Below, one piece after another: positions 7,304 through 14,909 of a DNA stretch of 31,071 nucleotides (position 1 is the stretch's first letter; each line of letters opens with the position of its first letter). The notes under the pieces were generated by a model. The model worked only from the letters and a program-made list of their open reading frames with translations. It made no database searches and was not told the origin of the DNA. The stretch lies in NCBI GenBank assembly GCA_937982515.1, contig CALJMB010000281.1, positions 1 through 31,071 of the forward strand, in the 5' to 3' direction. Both the position numbers and the translations under genes were made by a program. This DNA comes from an uncultured Balneolaceae bacterium. GTDB taxonomy: Bacteria > Bacteroidota > Rhodothermia > Balneolales > Balneolaceae.

Positions 7304-7329
7304 ATAAACAAAGTAATTGTTTGGTTTAA
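7304..7329. promoter_or_regulatory. Candidate operator 2 (26-bp inverted repeat) before the sod/FMN reductase unit
   Basis: The sequence AAACAAAGTAATTGTTT is identical to the core of operator 1, with slightly degraded outer arms (ATAAACAAA / TTGGTTTAA). It lies 158 bp from operator 1 and 38 bp before the first plus-strand start. Two copies of a long identical palindrome in one divergent gap make a regulator-binding role very likely; the regulator identity (the SufR-like protein) is inference. Confidence 0.68.
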
Positions 7330-7349
7330 TAATGAAAGTTAGTAGTTTG
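7320..7349 (+). promoter_or_regulatory. Candidate Bacteroidota-type promoter overlapping operator 2
   Basis: TTTG at 7320-7323 is followed after 19 nt by TAGTTTG at 7343-7349. This fits the Bacteroidota -33/-7 pattern TTTG-N19-TAnnTTTG with one base missing in the second box. The -33 box lies inside operator 2, so a bound regulator would block it. The transcript would start about 10-15 bases before the ATG at 7368. This is pattern matching only. Confidence 0.4.
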
Positions 7350-7367
7350 GCGGGTGAACCTTAATTA

Positions 7368-7604
7368 ATGCAATCACTTATGGCTAATCAACTTCCTCAG
7401 CTTTTGTTTCCATACGATGTTCCGGAACCTCTCATTGATGCAAAACCAATGGAGATCCACCACTCGAAGCACCATCAGGGATATGTGAACAAATTCAATG
7501 CTGTCCTCGAAGATGCTTCAATCGATGAGATCCTCGGTTCGGCCTCTAATGAAGAGAAACCTCCGGGTTATGGAAGCTTTGGAGGTTTTAATAGACATAA
7601 CTAA
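7368..7604 (+). pseudogene. Truncated Fe/Mn superoxide dismutase (N-terminal fragment)
   Basis: The 78-residue ORF contains the SOD alpha-hairpin start: LPQLLFPYDVPEPLIDAKPMEIHHSKHHQGYVNKFN (quoted in parts: FPYDVPEPLIDAKPMEIHH, then SKHHQGYVNKFN). His31 would be the first metal ligand. After about residue 50 the similarity ends, and the ORF closes with GSASNEEKPPGYGSFGGFNRHN-type sequence unlike SOD (end reads GGFNRHN). A full SOD has about 200 residues with a second His and the DxWEHAY ligands, all absent here. The FMN reductase starts 18 bp later. I read it as a 3'-deleted sod gene still sitting under operator 2. It may start at Met5 (7380). It cannot be an active dismutase by itself. Confidence 0.75.
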
Positions 7605-7622
7605 AATAAAAATCATAAAATC

Positions 7623-8198
7623 ATGAAAATAGCTATCCTTACAGGAAGCATACGCGAAAAAAGACAGTCGCACAAAGCAGCCTATTACGTGACAAAAGCC
7701 CTCAGGGAAAGAGGTATAGAAACAGATCTCATTGATTTGGCAGAAACTCCGTTGCCCATGTATGGCGTAGAGGAAGCCGCCGATGTACAGTTAAAGGAAA
7801 ATGTAGCCAACATCAGCTCGCGCCTGGATGATGCCGATGCACTGATCTTTGTCACTCCTGAATACCATGGCAGTATTTCCGGCGTGCTTAAAAATGCTCT
7901 GGATCACTTCTGGAGCGAGTTTCGGAAAAAACCCATCGGCGTAATTGCTGCCTCGGGCGGCAAGATGGCGGGTATCAACGCCTCTACACAGCTTCAGCAT
8001 GTAATTCTCAGTATGGGAGCCTACCCGATACCATTGAAGCTTCTCATTCCAGAGATTCACAACGCAATTGATGACTCCTTTGAACCTCAAAATGGGCAGG
8101 TGGTCAGATCTACCGAAAAGTTCCTGAATGAATTCCTTTGGTTTGCTGGCGCCTTATACCAACAGCACTCAAAATACAAGGCGTTAGGGGTAGCATGA
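7623..8198 (+). CDS. NADPH-dependent FMN reductase / NAD(P)H-dependent oxidoreductase
   Basis: This 191-residue flavodoxin-like reductase begins KIAILTGSIREKRQS, the GSxR FMN-phosphate loop (residues 8-11). It carries TPEYHGSISGVLKNALDHF (78-96), the family's isoalloxazine-binding signature. ASGGKMAG (about 109-116) is also typical. Members move electrons from NADPH to FMN, quinones, azo dyes or metal ions in the cytoplasm. It follows the sod remnant by 18 bp and its stop overlaps the next start (ATGATGA at 8195-8201), so it is a middle gene of the operon under operator 2. No Shine-Dalgarno is seen before its ATG, as usual in this window. Confidence 0.9.
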   Translation: MKIAILTGSIREKRQSHKAAYYVTKALRERGIETDLIDLAETPLPMYGVEEAADVQLKENVANISSRLDDADALIFVTPEYHGSISGVLKNALDHFWSEFRKKPIGVIAASGGKMAGINASTQLQHVILSMGAYPIPLKLLIPEIHNAIDDSFEPQNGQVVRSTEKFLNEFLWFAGALYQQHSKYKALGVA

Positions 8199-9031
8199 TG
8201 AGCCGTGGCATCAGCCTGAACGCCTACTTTAAGCGCATTGGATACGAAGGGGATCGGACCGCTACTCTGGATACCTTGCGGCGGCTGCATGAGCTCCATC
8301 CGCAAGCCTTAGCGTTCGAAAACCTTAACCCACTACTGAGAATACCTGTCTTGCTGGATACGGAATCTCTTGTGCAGAAACTGGTACAGAATAAGCGGGG
8401 CGGATACTGCTTTGAACAAAACCTGCTGTTTAAGGCCGTACTTGAAGCGCTGGGTTTTAACGTAAAAGGACTTGCCGCACGTATCCTCTGGAATGTACCC
8501 GAAGGCCGGATCACCCCAAGGGGCCACATGTTGCTTCTTGTTGAGGTGGAGGGAAACCCGTACATAGCAGACGTGGGCTTCGGAGGATTAACGCTCACAG
8601 CACCGCTGCAACTGGAACCGGACACCGTGCAAGAGACACCACATGAGCCTTTTCGTCTGCATCAGGCGGGCGATCAATACATCATAAAGTCAAAGATCCG
8701 CAATGAGTGGAAACCGCTATGTCGTTTTGGTCTGGAAGAAGTGTTCTTGCCCGACTATGAAGTCTCAAACTGGTATCTTTCGAATAACCCCGAGTCCCAT
8801 TTTGTCACCGGCCTGATCGCCGCACGGACAGAACCGGGCCGCCGGTACGCGCTTCGCAACAACAAGCTGTCTGTACACCATCTAAACGGAGAAACCGATC
8901 AGACGACTCTTACTTCGGCCGCTGAAATCAGGAAAGTGCTTAAAGATGTGTTCCTGCTGGAGCCCCCGGAGGTTGACCAGCTGGAAATAGCACTGGAACA
9001 GTTAGTTTCGCCAGAAGGGGTTGTCTCATGA
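8198..9031 (+). CDS. Arylamine N-acetyltransferase
   Basis: This is a 277-residue NAT. The Cys-His-Asp triad is clear: Cys71 in KRGGYCFEQN, His110 in TPRGHMLLL and Asp125 in YIADVGFGG. The family transfers acetyl from acetyl-CoA to aromatic amines and hydrazines through the cysteine. Two overlapping ATGs exist, at 8195 and 8198. An AGGGG stretch lies about 7 nt before the second and 4 nt before the first, so I use the second. It overlaps the FMN reductase stop, and its own TGA overlaps the ATG of the MFS gene (ATGA at 9028-9031), so translation is coupled. The set of reductase, acetyltransferase and exporter suggests handling of aromatic nitro or azo compounds. Confidence 0.92.
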   Translation: MSRGISLNAYFKRIGYEGDRTATLDTLRRLHELHPQALAFENLNPLLRIPVLLDTESLVQKLVQNKRGGYCFEQNLLFKAVLEALGFNVKGLAARILWNVPEGRITPRGHMLLLVEVEGNPYIADVGFGGLTLTAPLQLEPDTVQETPHEPFRLHQAGDQYIIKSKIRNEWKPLCRFGLEEVFLPDYEVSNWYLSNNPESHFVTGLIAARTEPGRRYALRNNKLSVHHLNGETDQTTLTSAAEIRKVLKDVFLLEPPEVDQLEIALEQLVSPEGVVS

Positions 9032-10275
9032 ATGCTAACTCTTTTGTAGTCAAGGCTGCGTTACTCCTGGTAAGCAGCCTGACGGTGATGGCGGGAGCGA
9101 CTATTGCCCCGGCTTTGCCAACAATGGAAGAATATTTTTCTGATACAGGGAGCGCCGGGCTGTGGGTACGGCTTATTCTCACACTTCCGGCCTTACTTAT
9201 TGTTCTGGGTGCTCCGCTGGCCGGGCTGATCGTTGACCGGCGGGGGCGGATGTATCTGCTCATCCCTTCCATGATTCTTTACGGGCTTGCAGGCAGCTCA
9301 GGCCTGTATCTGGATTCACTTACAGCCATCCTTGCAGGCCGTGCGCTGCTTGGATTGGCTGTGGCAGGCATTATGACCAGTGCAACTACACTCATTGCCG
9401 ATTATTATGAAGGGGCTGTCCGCTCTCAGTTTATGGGCTGGCAGGCGGCATTCATGAGTTTTGGCGGAGTTGCATTCCTTACCGGAGGCGGTGCTCTTGC
9501 AGAGATAAGTTGGCGCTGGCCGTTTAGCATATATTTACTCTCCATCCTGTTGGTACCGCTGGTTTTGCTTGCGTTGTTTGAGCCCGTTAAGGAAAAACAA
9601 ACAGAGACCGGATCAGCGGATAGTAGACACCCTGACAGACAGCCTGTACAGTTGCTTGGATTTATCTATGGTGCAGGGCTGTTTGGGATGATCCTTTTCT
9701 ACCTTATTCCCTTGCAGATACCATTCTTTTTGAAGGAGATGATTGGTGCGGGCCCAACCGCCAGCGGAATAGCTATAGCGGTGTCTACTTTATTTGGAAC
9801 GGTTACTTCGCTTTCCTTTGGAGGAATTCACAAGCGAATGGGGCATGTTCCTATTCTTGGCCTGAATTTCGCCCTTATGGCTGTTGGTTATCTGATAATT
9901 GGTCTGGCCGATGAGTACATCACCGCATTGGCAGGGCTTGCTGTCTGTGGATTGGGAATGGGATTAATGTTTCCAAATATGAACGTGTGGCTTACCTCGA
10001 AGGTACCTGCTTACATGCGTGGACGGGCAGTAGGAGGGCTTACAACAGCCATTTTCCTGGGCCAGTTTTTGTCACCGGCAGGCAGCCAGCTATTAGATTT
10101 AGAACTTCTGTTTCCCTCAGCAGGTGTAGTTTTACTGGCAAGCGCGATCCTGATTTTAGCATTTCGCAAATCTATTCTCCGTTTTACGGCTGTCTCTTCC
10201 AAACCGGTCAGAGAGGAAGTAAGAAATCCCATACCTGTGACAGAGCAAAGGCCTATGAACAAAGTGGGTTCTTAA
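9028..10275 (+). CDS. MFS transporter (drug/metabolite efflux type)
   Basis: This is a 415-residue membrane protein with about 12 hydrophobic segments and a hydrophilic loop near 185-210. GAPLAGLIVDRRGRMYL (about 61-77) is the MFS motif A between helices 2 and 3. The first segment, LLLVSSLTVMAGATIAPALP, with the conserved proline-rich exit, resembles drug:H+ antiporters of the DHA1 type. The C-terminal tail (about 385-415) is polar and probably cytoplasmic. It is the last gene of the sod'-FMN reductase-NAT unit with ATGA coupling, so it may export the product of the preceding enzymes or the inducing compound. The substrate cannot be read from sequence. Confidence 0.9.
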   Translation: MNANSFVVKAALLLVSSLTVMAGATIAPALPTMEEYFSDTGSAGLWVRLILTLPALLIVLGAPLAGLIVDRRGRMYLLIPSMILYGLAGSSGLYLDSLTAILAGRALLGLAVAGIMTSATTLIADYYEGAVRSQFMGWQAAFMSFGGVAFLTGGGALAEISWRWPFSIYLLSILLVPLVLLALFEPVKEKQTETGSADSRHPDRQPVQLLGFIYGAGLFGMILFYLIPLQIPFFLKEMIGAGPTASGIAIAVSTLFGTVTSLSFGGIHKRMGHVPILGLNFALMAVGYLIIGLADEYITALAGLAVCGLGMGLMFPNMNVWLTSKVPAYMRGRAVGGLTTAIFLGQFLSPAGSQLLDLELLFPSAGVVLLASAILILAFRKSILRFTAVSSKPVREEVRNPIPVTEQRPMNKVGS

Positions 10276-10638
10276 AAAGCCTGACAGATACTTCCATATT
10301 TAAATTTCAAATAAAACTACGATCATGAATGCTGTTAGTTTTCATCCTATGGAGACCCTGACGTACTACAGTTTACCGAGCTACAGGTCTGTACAGGCAA
10401 GGCAAGCTGAAGATCCATATCCGGAAGACCTTTCTCCTGCATGAGGCGGCCGATACTCACCGGGAGGCCGAAACAGGTCACGGCAAGGGAAAGGTGGTTC
10501 TTACCGATGGTTAAATAACTGGCTGCTAGGTATAAGCTCTCTGCATAGAGAACAAGGAACCCCCTGCCAAATATCAAGCTATATCTGCATGTAGCCAGCC
10601 ATCGGGTAAGATAGAATAAAACCTAAACAAAAGACGCT
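10276..10638. other. Intergenic gap with a possible minus-strand gene remnant
   Basis: These 363 bp hold no recognised gene. On the minus strand an open frame at 10347-10577 contains YLTIGKNHLSLAVTCFGLPV and RLMQEKGLPDMDLQL, which looks more protein-like than most shadow frames. I cannot assign it to a family and it lacks a convincing start. It may be the leftover of a deleted gene or chance. The promoter of the VOC gene at 10639 should lie near its right edge. Confidence 0.3.
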
Positions 10639-11049
10639 ATGCACTTCAGTCGAATCAAAGAAACGTGTCTGTATGTACAGAATTTAGACAGGACAGAGGC
10701 CTTCTATAAAGGGATCCTGGATTTAAAGGTTATCGGAAGGGAGGAAGGGCGTCACATCTTTTTTCAGGCCGGTTCTTCAGTTTTGTTATGCTTTATTGCA
10801 GATGCTACCAGGAAGGAAAAAGTCTTACCCCCTCATTACGGAGAAGGAAAGATGCACATGGCTTTTGAGATTCCGCCGGAACAGTATTCGGAAGCTAAAA
10901 CGTGGATCAGATCAAAAGGAATAGAAATCGAACACGAACAGCACTGGTTTGAAGAGTATTACTCCTTTTATTTTCGCGATCCTGATGGCCACTCTCTGGA
11001 AGTCGTACCCAAAGGAATGTGGGGTGAAGCCGATGACAGAGAAGAGTAA
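10639..11049 (+). CDS. VOC (glyoxalase/fosfomycin-resistance fold) protein
   Basis: This 136-residue VOC protein has the two-half pattern. RIKETCLYVQNLDRTEAFYK comes at the start, GILDLKVIGRE next, and FYFRDPDGHSLEVVPKGMW at the end. His73 (MHMAFEI) and Glu121 (SLEVVP) stand where VOC metal ligands usually do; the first ligand position holds Glu8. This arrangement is like FosA/FosB and related thiol-transfer or lyase enzymes, but resistance to fosfomycin is not implied. The gene is monocistronic, with the MITE-like element starting 18 bp after its stop. It is more distant from the VOC pair at 4275-5026 than those are from each other. Confidence 0.85.
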   Translation: MHFSRIKETCLYVQNLDRTEAFYKGILDLKVIGREEGRHIFFQAGSSVLLCFIADATRKEKVLPPHYGEGKMHMAFEIPPEQYSEAKTWIRSKGIEIEHEQHWFEEYYSFYFRDPDGHSLEVVPKGMWGEADDREE

Positions 11050-11066
11050 TCTCAGGCCGTGAATCT

Positions 11067-11253
11067 TAGGGCGTGTGGACAATCAGCCTGGGGGTGGGGA
11101 TGTGCGGTTGACCCGCAGAGCGCGTGGCGCAAAGGGCATAGCGCCCCCGAGGTTCACACTATGCGCCCCATGCTCTATGCGCTTTGCTCCTAACTTAGGA
11201 ATGCCTCAAATCAGCCCAAAGACATGCCGCACGGTAATTGTCCACACGCCCTA
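11067..11253. mobile_element. MITE-like element with 17-bp perfect terminal inverted repeats
   Basis: TAGGGCGTGTGGACAAT at 11067-11083 is the exact reverse complement of 11237-11253. If the outermost TA is a duplicated target, the element is 183 bp with 15-bp termini starting GGGCGTGTGG and flanked by TA. Inside is a second inverted repeat (GCAAAGGGCATAG near 11130 and CTATGCGCTTTGC near 11175-11190, one mismatch). There is no transposase ORF. TA duplication is known for IS630/mariner and part of the IS5 family, so a non-autonomous derivative of one of those is plausible but not proven. Confidence 0.65.
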
Positions 11254-11320
11254 GTGCAAATCTGTTTTAAAAACATATGCCCTGGCAGTATCCCTTACCG
11301 CTCAAAAGCTGCGCGGTCAT

Positions 11321-11426
11321 AGTCACGGAAACACAAAAGTGCGTAATCAGCCGTCCAAGCCGCCTGTTTTCAATCCCTCGCACGTAATTCCCGCCCAATA
11401 TTCGATGTTTTTGTGTTTCCGGGACT
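11321..11426. repeat. Second inverted-repeat element (18-bp arms)
   Basis: AGTCACGGAAACACAAAA (11321-11338) pairs with TTTTGTGTTTCCGGGACT (11409-11426) with one mismatch, around a 70-bp centre that contains a smaller GTGCG/CGCAC pair. TCAT occurs directly left of the element and one base from its right end, a possible target duplication. It has no coding capacity. It could be a second small non-autonomous element or a transcribed structured RNA. Confidence 0.5.
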
Positions 11427-11598
11427 TTCATTAGCCCACATGAGCAAACGAATAATAACACTAGCCCCTAAGCTGCATGAAATTAGACGAGATATAAAAG
11501 TACTTATAAAAATATATAAAATGGTACGGAACTTTTACATTGGAATGATAGTTATAATGATACAATGCAATGGAATTCCGTTTAGTAAAGAATATTAA

Positions 11599-11955
11599 GG
11601 TTTTGTACCCCGAAAAAGCCAACGTATCAAAGGGAGCTGGTTGATAGCCAGCTTCCTTCTTATAGATTAAAACTGACTATCTTTATTAAGTATTTGTGCA
11701 CGTGCTCTGATGGCAACTCCATACAGATGCTACTTGCAACAATGGTTTTGTACCCCGAAAAAGCCAACGTATCAGAAGGGAGCCGGTTGACAGCCAGCTC
11801 CTTTCACTTTTTTATGAGAGAAAAAGCGTCTTTTTTATTTATCGCCTTCCTCTGCAGCGCCGAAAGTATGGATGTCACTCCGTACCTCCGGCTGATTGTA
11901 CCCGAAAAATAGTACCCTTGAAAAAGCCATTGTATCAAAGGGAACTGGTATTAGG
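11599..11955 (+). repeat. Three direct repeats with a hairpin (about 145-160 bp spacing)
   Basis: Copies start near 11599, 11744 and 11909. Copies 1 and 2 share 31 identical bases at their start (GGTTTTGTACCCCGAAAAAG and on to ACGTATCA). They then share a hairpin: AAGGGAGCTGG (11630-11640), loop TTGATAG, CCAGCTTCCTT (11648-11658) in copy 1. In copy 2 the stem has changed bases but 10 of 11 pairs are kept. Copy 3 is decayed (GTACCCTTGAAAAAGCCATT, then GTATCAAAGGGAACTGG). Copy 2 is followed by a T-rich run. No ORF in the region is credible. The conserved stem suggests an RNA role or a repeated mobile unit; the function is unknown. Confidence 0.6.
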
Positions 11956-12187
11956 TATGCTTTTTAAGCAGTGACCTAAATTTTATACACAATGATACAT
12001 TGATTATTCGGCGTTAGCAACTTAGAAAATTCTAATACATGTAAAAGTAGTCATAATAATATACATAAGCATTGATTAATAAGAGGCTTATAATAAAGTG
12101 ATAAATAAACACTTATTTTTTTCTCTTTTTTTTGGCACGGTTTTTTATTGCAATAATCACTTCTGAAATTTTGTCCGGAAGCCGGGT

Positions 12188-14206
12188 TTAACCATCTAAA
12201 CGAAAAGCCACAAGGTAGTCGCCTTTCCCGAACACCTCGCCTCCCCCTACTGCAATTACAACGAACTGTTCGCCGGAAGCCAACTGATAACTCATTGGTG
12301 TGGCCCGGCCACTGGCGGGCAACTTTCCTGTCCAAAGCAATTGGCCTGTTTCAATATCAACAGCATGCAGCAAGTCGTTTAAAGCCGCTCCGATAAATAC
12401 AAGTCCGCTTTTCGTAATCATCGGGCCGCCGAGATTAGGAGAACCCCAATCCTCAAGCTGCGGGAGCTTATCAGCTGTGTTAGTATCGATCATGCGAGCC
12501 ACTGATCCGAGGGGGGCATCCCAGAGCTTATCGCCTGATTGCAAATCAACGGCAACGAGAGAACCGAAAGGCGGAGGGGTACATGGCAGCCCGGAGGGTC
12601 CCAGCAACAGGCGTCGCCGCATCACATAGGGAGTGCCGTACATGGGGTTGTATTCGTACCCGAGCCTATGGTCTTCTGATTCAAATCGATCCTGATCGTA
12701 CTCCTCCCGGGGGATCAACTGGACCTTGGCTGCGATCCGGTTAACGGGAACGACGGCAATCTGGCGGACAGGATCGACGGCAACCCCGCCCCAGTGTGCG
12801 CCGCCTATGTTTGAGGGAATAACCAGTGTTCCCTGTTCGCTTGGCGGGGTGAAAATACCTTCATACCGGAGGCCTTTAATTGCTTCGTAACAGGCGGCGC
12901 GGTCGGATTCCGTAATACCCCATACCGAGTCTTTTGAGAATTGATGAGGGCTGATCGGCGGAATGGTTGCAGTGAAAGGTTGTGTGGGAGATGCTTCTTC
13001 ATGCGGGATGTCACTGGCCGGTACGGGTCGTTCTTCTACAGGAAAGATTGGTTCGCCCGTCTCACGGTTCAGGATAAACATCATACCGGTTTTGGTTGCT
13101 TGTATCACAGCAGGAATTTCTGTGCCATCCTTTTTAATGGTTGTAAGTGTTGGCGGTGCGGCGTTGTCGTAGTCCCACAGATCATGGTGTACTGTCTGGA
13201 ACGACCATATCAGCTCACCGGTGGATAGCCGAAGCGCCACGATAGAATTCGCATACCGATTGTCTCCCAGGCGTAATACCCCGTAATAATCCGGAGCAGC
13301 GCTGGAAGTAGGGATAAAAACAAGATCGCGCTCGGGATCTGCTGAGAGAATGGACCAGGCATTAGCCCCACCGGTGCTGTGGGCCATTTCTCCGCCCCAG
13401 TCGCCGTAGGCAGGGTCTGTCGGGTTCTGAGGAATCGGATCCCAGCTCCATTGCAGTTCTCCGGTGCGGGCGTCATAAGCCCGTATTTCCCCGCTGGCCG
13501 GATCAGGACGGGTATTATCTGCAATGGATGAACCGACCACGACCAGGCCGTTTGCTACAACAGGCGGTGAAGTCAGAGTATAGGCTCCATCCCAGCGGGG
13601 CTGTATCCGCAGCCCCTGGAGGAGGTTCACCCATCCGTCCTGGCCAAACTCTTTGCAGGGCTGACCGTTCTTCGCATCCAGCGCAATCAATTGTGACTGG
13701 GCTGTACCTACAAAAACTCTCCGCCTGCACACATCGTTCACAGATGCCGATTCGTCTAGCCAGACGGCGACACCCCGGTTGGCAAAGTCTCCATATTCAA
13801 TGTCTCGTTTTATATTCGGATCGAATTCCCAGAGCTCTTCACCCGTTTCCGGATCCAGGGCCACAACGCGTCCCAGAGGCGTGCTGAAAAACAGGGACCC
13901 GTCAACCATAACAGGCGTGGCCTGGAACGATGCCGGCCTTTTGGTGTCATACTCAGGATCCATTTCTCCAGTGCGGTAGGTCCAGGCTACTTCAAGCTGC
14001 TGAACATTCTCCGGGTTGATCCCTGATGCCGGAAGATACCGGCTCCCATACAGGTCCCGTCCGTATACCGGCCATTCCACCGGCTCTTCTCCGGTATGTT
14101 GACCAGAGTGGGTGTCTGCCGAAGATGGTTGCTGAGCCTGAATAAGTTGTGGCGTAATAACTATGAAAATGGCGGCTGATAGTACCAGGTGTTGGAAAGC
14201 TTTCAT
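12188..14206 (-). CDS. Secreted PQQ-dependent dehydrogenase (membrane-glucose-dehydrogenase type quinoprotein)
   Basis: This 672-residue eight-bladed propeller quinoprotein starts with a signal peptide (hydrophobic 6-18, cleavage after about Ala24 in LIQAQQ). The mature part starts with EWPVYGRDLYGSRYLPASGI. Repeated blade motifs such as GRVVALDPETGEELWEFDP, IRAYDARTGELQWSWDP and LHAVDIETGQLLWTGKLP follow. HHDLWDYDNAAPPTL (340-354) lies where the PQQ-site aspartate sits in membrane glucose dehydrogenases, and WGGVAVDP and VVIAVGGGE are family marks. The N-terminal five-helix membrane anchor of E. coli Gcd is absent and there is no fused cytochrome c domain, so it is probably periplasmic. It would oxidise an aldose or other alcohol with PQQ. 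No pqq genes are in the window. Confidence 0.88.
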   Translation of the reverse strand: MKAFQHLVLSAAIFIVITPQLIQAQQPSSADTHSGQHTGEEPVEWPVYGRDLYGSRYLPASGINPENVQQLEVAWTYRTGEMDPEYDTKRPASFQATPVMVDGSLFFSTPLGRVVALDPETGEELWEFDPNIKRDIEYGDFANRGVAVWLDESASVNDVCRRRVFVGTAQSQLIALDAKNGQPCKEFGQDGWVNLLQGLRIQPRWDGAYTLTSPPVVANGLVVVGSSIADNTRPDPASGEIRAYDARTGELQWSWDPIPQNPTDPAYGDWGGEMAHSTGGANAWSILSADPERDLVFIPTSSAAPDYYGVLRLGDNRYANSIVALRLSTGELIWSFQTVHHDLWDYDNAAPPTLTTIKKDGTEIPAVIQATKTGMMFILNRETGEPIFPVEERPVPASDIPHEEASPTQPFTATIPPISPHQFSKDSVWGITESDRAACYEAIKGLRYEGIFTPPSEQGTLVIPSNIGGAHWGGVAVDPVRQIAVVPVNRIAAKVQLIPREEYDQDRFESEDHRLGYEYNPMYGTPYVMRRRLLLGPSGLPCTPPPFGSLVAVDLQSGDKLWDAPLGSVARMIDTNTADKLPQLEDWGSPNLGGPMITKSGLVFIGAALNDLLHAVDIETGQLLWTGKLPASGRATPMSYQLASGEQFVVIAVGGGEVFGKGDYLVAFRLDG

Positions 14207-14373
14207 AGCATTAAGGTTTAGTTTATGTGTAGGTTACATTTAATAAATCTCAGAGGTACGTAAATGAGAGTGCTACGAAAGATCATACTACCAGGTTGCA
14301 ATAAATTCAGCAAATTTAAAGGCTTGGGTTACTTAGCGCGTATTCGAGATAATGATGTTATGAAGGATAAGCA

Positions 14374-14459
14374 CAAGTCTCCCCTGACCCGGGTATATGT
14401 ATAGCGGTTGAACAATAAGTAGGCACGAGACCGATCTGTCTCCAAAGAGGGGAGACTTG
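14374..14459. repeat. Palindromic element (copy D)
   Basis: CAAGTCTCCCCT (14374-14385) and AGGGGAGACTTG (14448-14459) are exact inverted repeats that enclose a GAGAC/GTCTC hairpin (about 14427-14443). The ends resemble the outer AAGTCTCCCC end of copy C, and ATTCGAGATAA upstream also precedes copy B. The flanks after copies C and D share a TTTTTAGC-CG block. It fills the gap between the PQQ enzyme and the SnoaL-like gene. No coding potential. Confidence 0.55.
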
Positions 14460-14512
14460 CTTGACGCTTTCTTTTTAGCCGCAAGCCATGTTACCTGCCT
14501 AATCCTGCGCGA

Positions 14513-14860
14513 TTATTTTACATGAATAGCATAGGAAGTCATCTTTTTAATTTTGGCGTTTTTAAATCCGCTGAACTTATAAATATCACAAAAGGCGTAG
14601 GTATTTCCATCCGGGGTTTTCATTGTACCATCTACAGCGGCGGAATCTCCATGGGTAATGATGTGACTGATGGTTAGCTGATACGGGGTATCTCCCGCCA
14701 TTTCTGTTATTGCTTTCATGAAGTTTTCTTTTCCCTTTATAAGCCTGTCGCCGATAATATCCCATTGGATATCGTCGGTCACATTTTCGATAATATAATC
14801 GCTGTCATTGTTTGCGTAGGCTTCATTCAGTTCCCGCAAGAGTTTTTCTTTCTTTGTCAT
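14513..14860 (-). CDS. SnoaL/NTF2-like protein
   Basis: This 115-residue single-domain protein has the NTF2-like cone fold pattern. An N-terminal helix (KKEKLLRELNEAYANNDSDY) is followed by IIENVTDDIQWDIIGDRLIKG, a helix with MKAITEMAG, and then strands ISHIITHGDSAAVDGTMKT and YAFCDIYKFSGFKNAKIKKM. Such proteins act as small isomerases, cyclases or binding proteins; none of the catalytic sets is recognisable here. It lies 49 bp downstream of the GyrI-like gene on the same strand and probably shares its transcript. It is cytoplasmic, with no signal sequence. Confidence 0.75.
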   Translation of the reverse strand: MTKKEKLLRELNEAYANNDSDYIIENVTDDIQWDIIGDRLIKGKENFMKAITEMAGDTPYQLTISHIITHGDSAAVDGTMKTPDGNTYAFCDIYKFSGFKNAKIKKMTSYAIHVK

Positions 14861-14909
14861 GTTGTTTTATTGATTTTTGCCGAGGTTAGCAATCTTTAAT
14901 ATTATAAAA

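Noticed and set aside
11067..11253. Rho-independent terminator for the VOC gene
   Set aside because: The arms are 150 bp apart and no U-tract follows, so an insertion element explains it better.
11694..11912. 72-residue plus-strand ORF in the repeat gap
   Set aside because: It spans direct repeat 2, has no start signal and no protein-like pattern.
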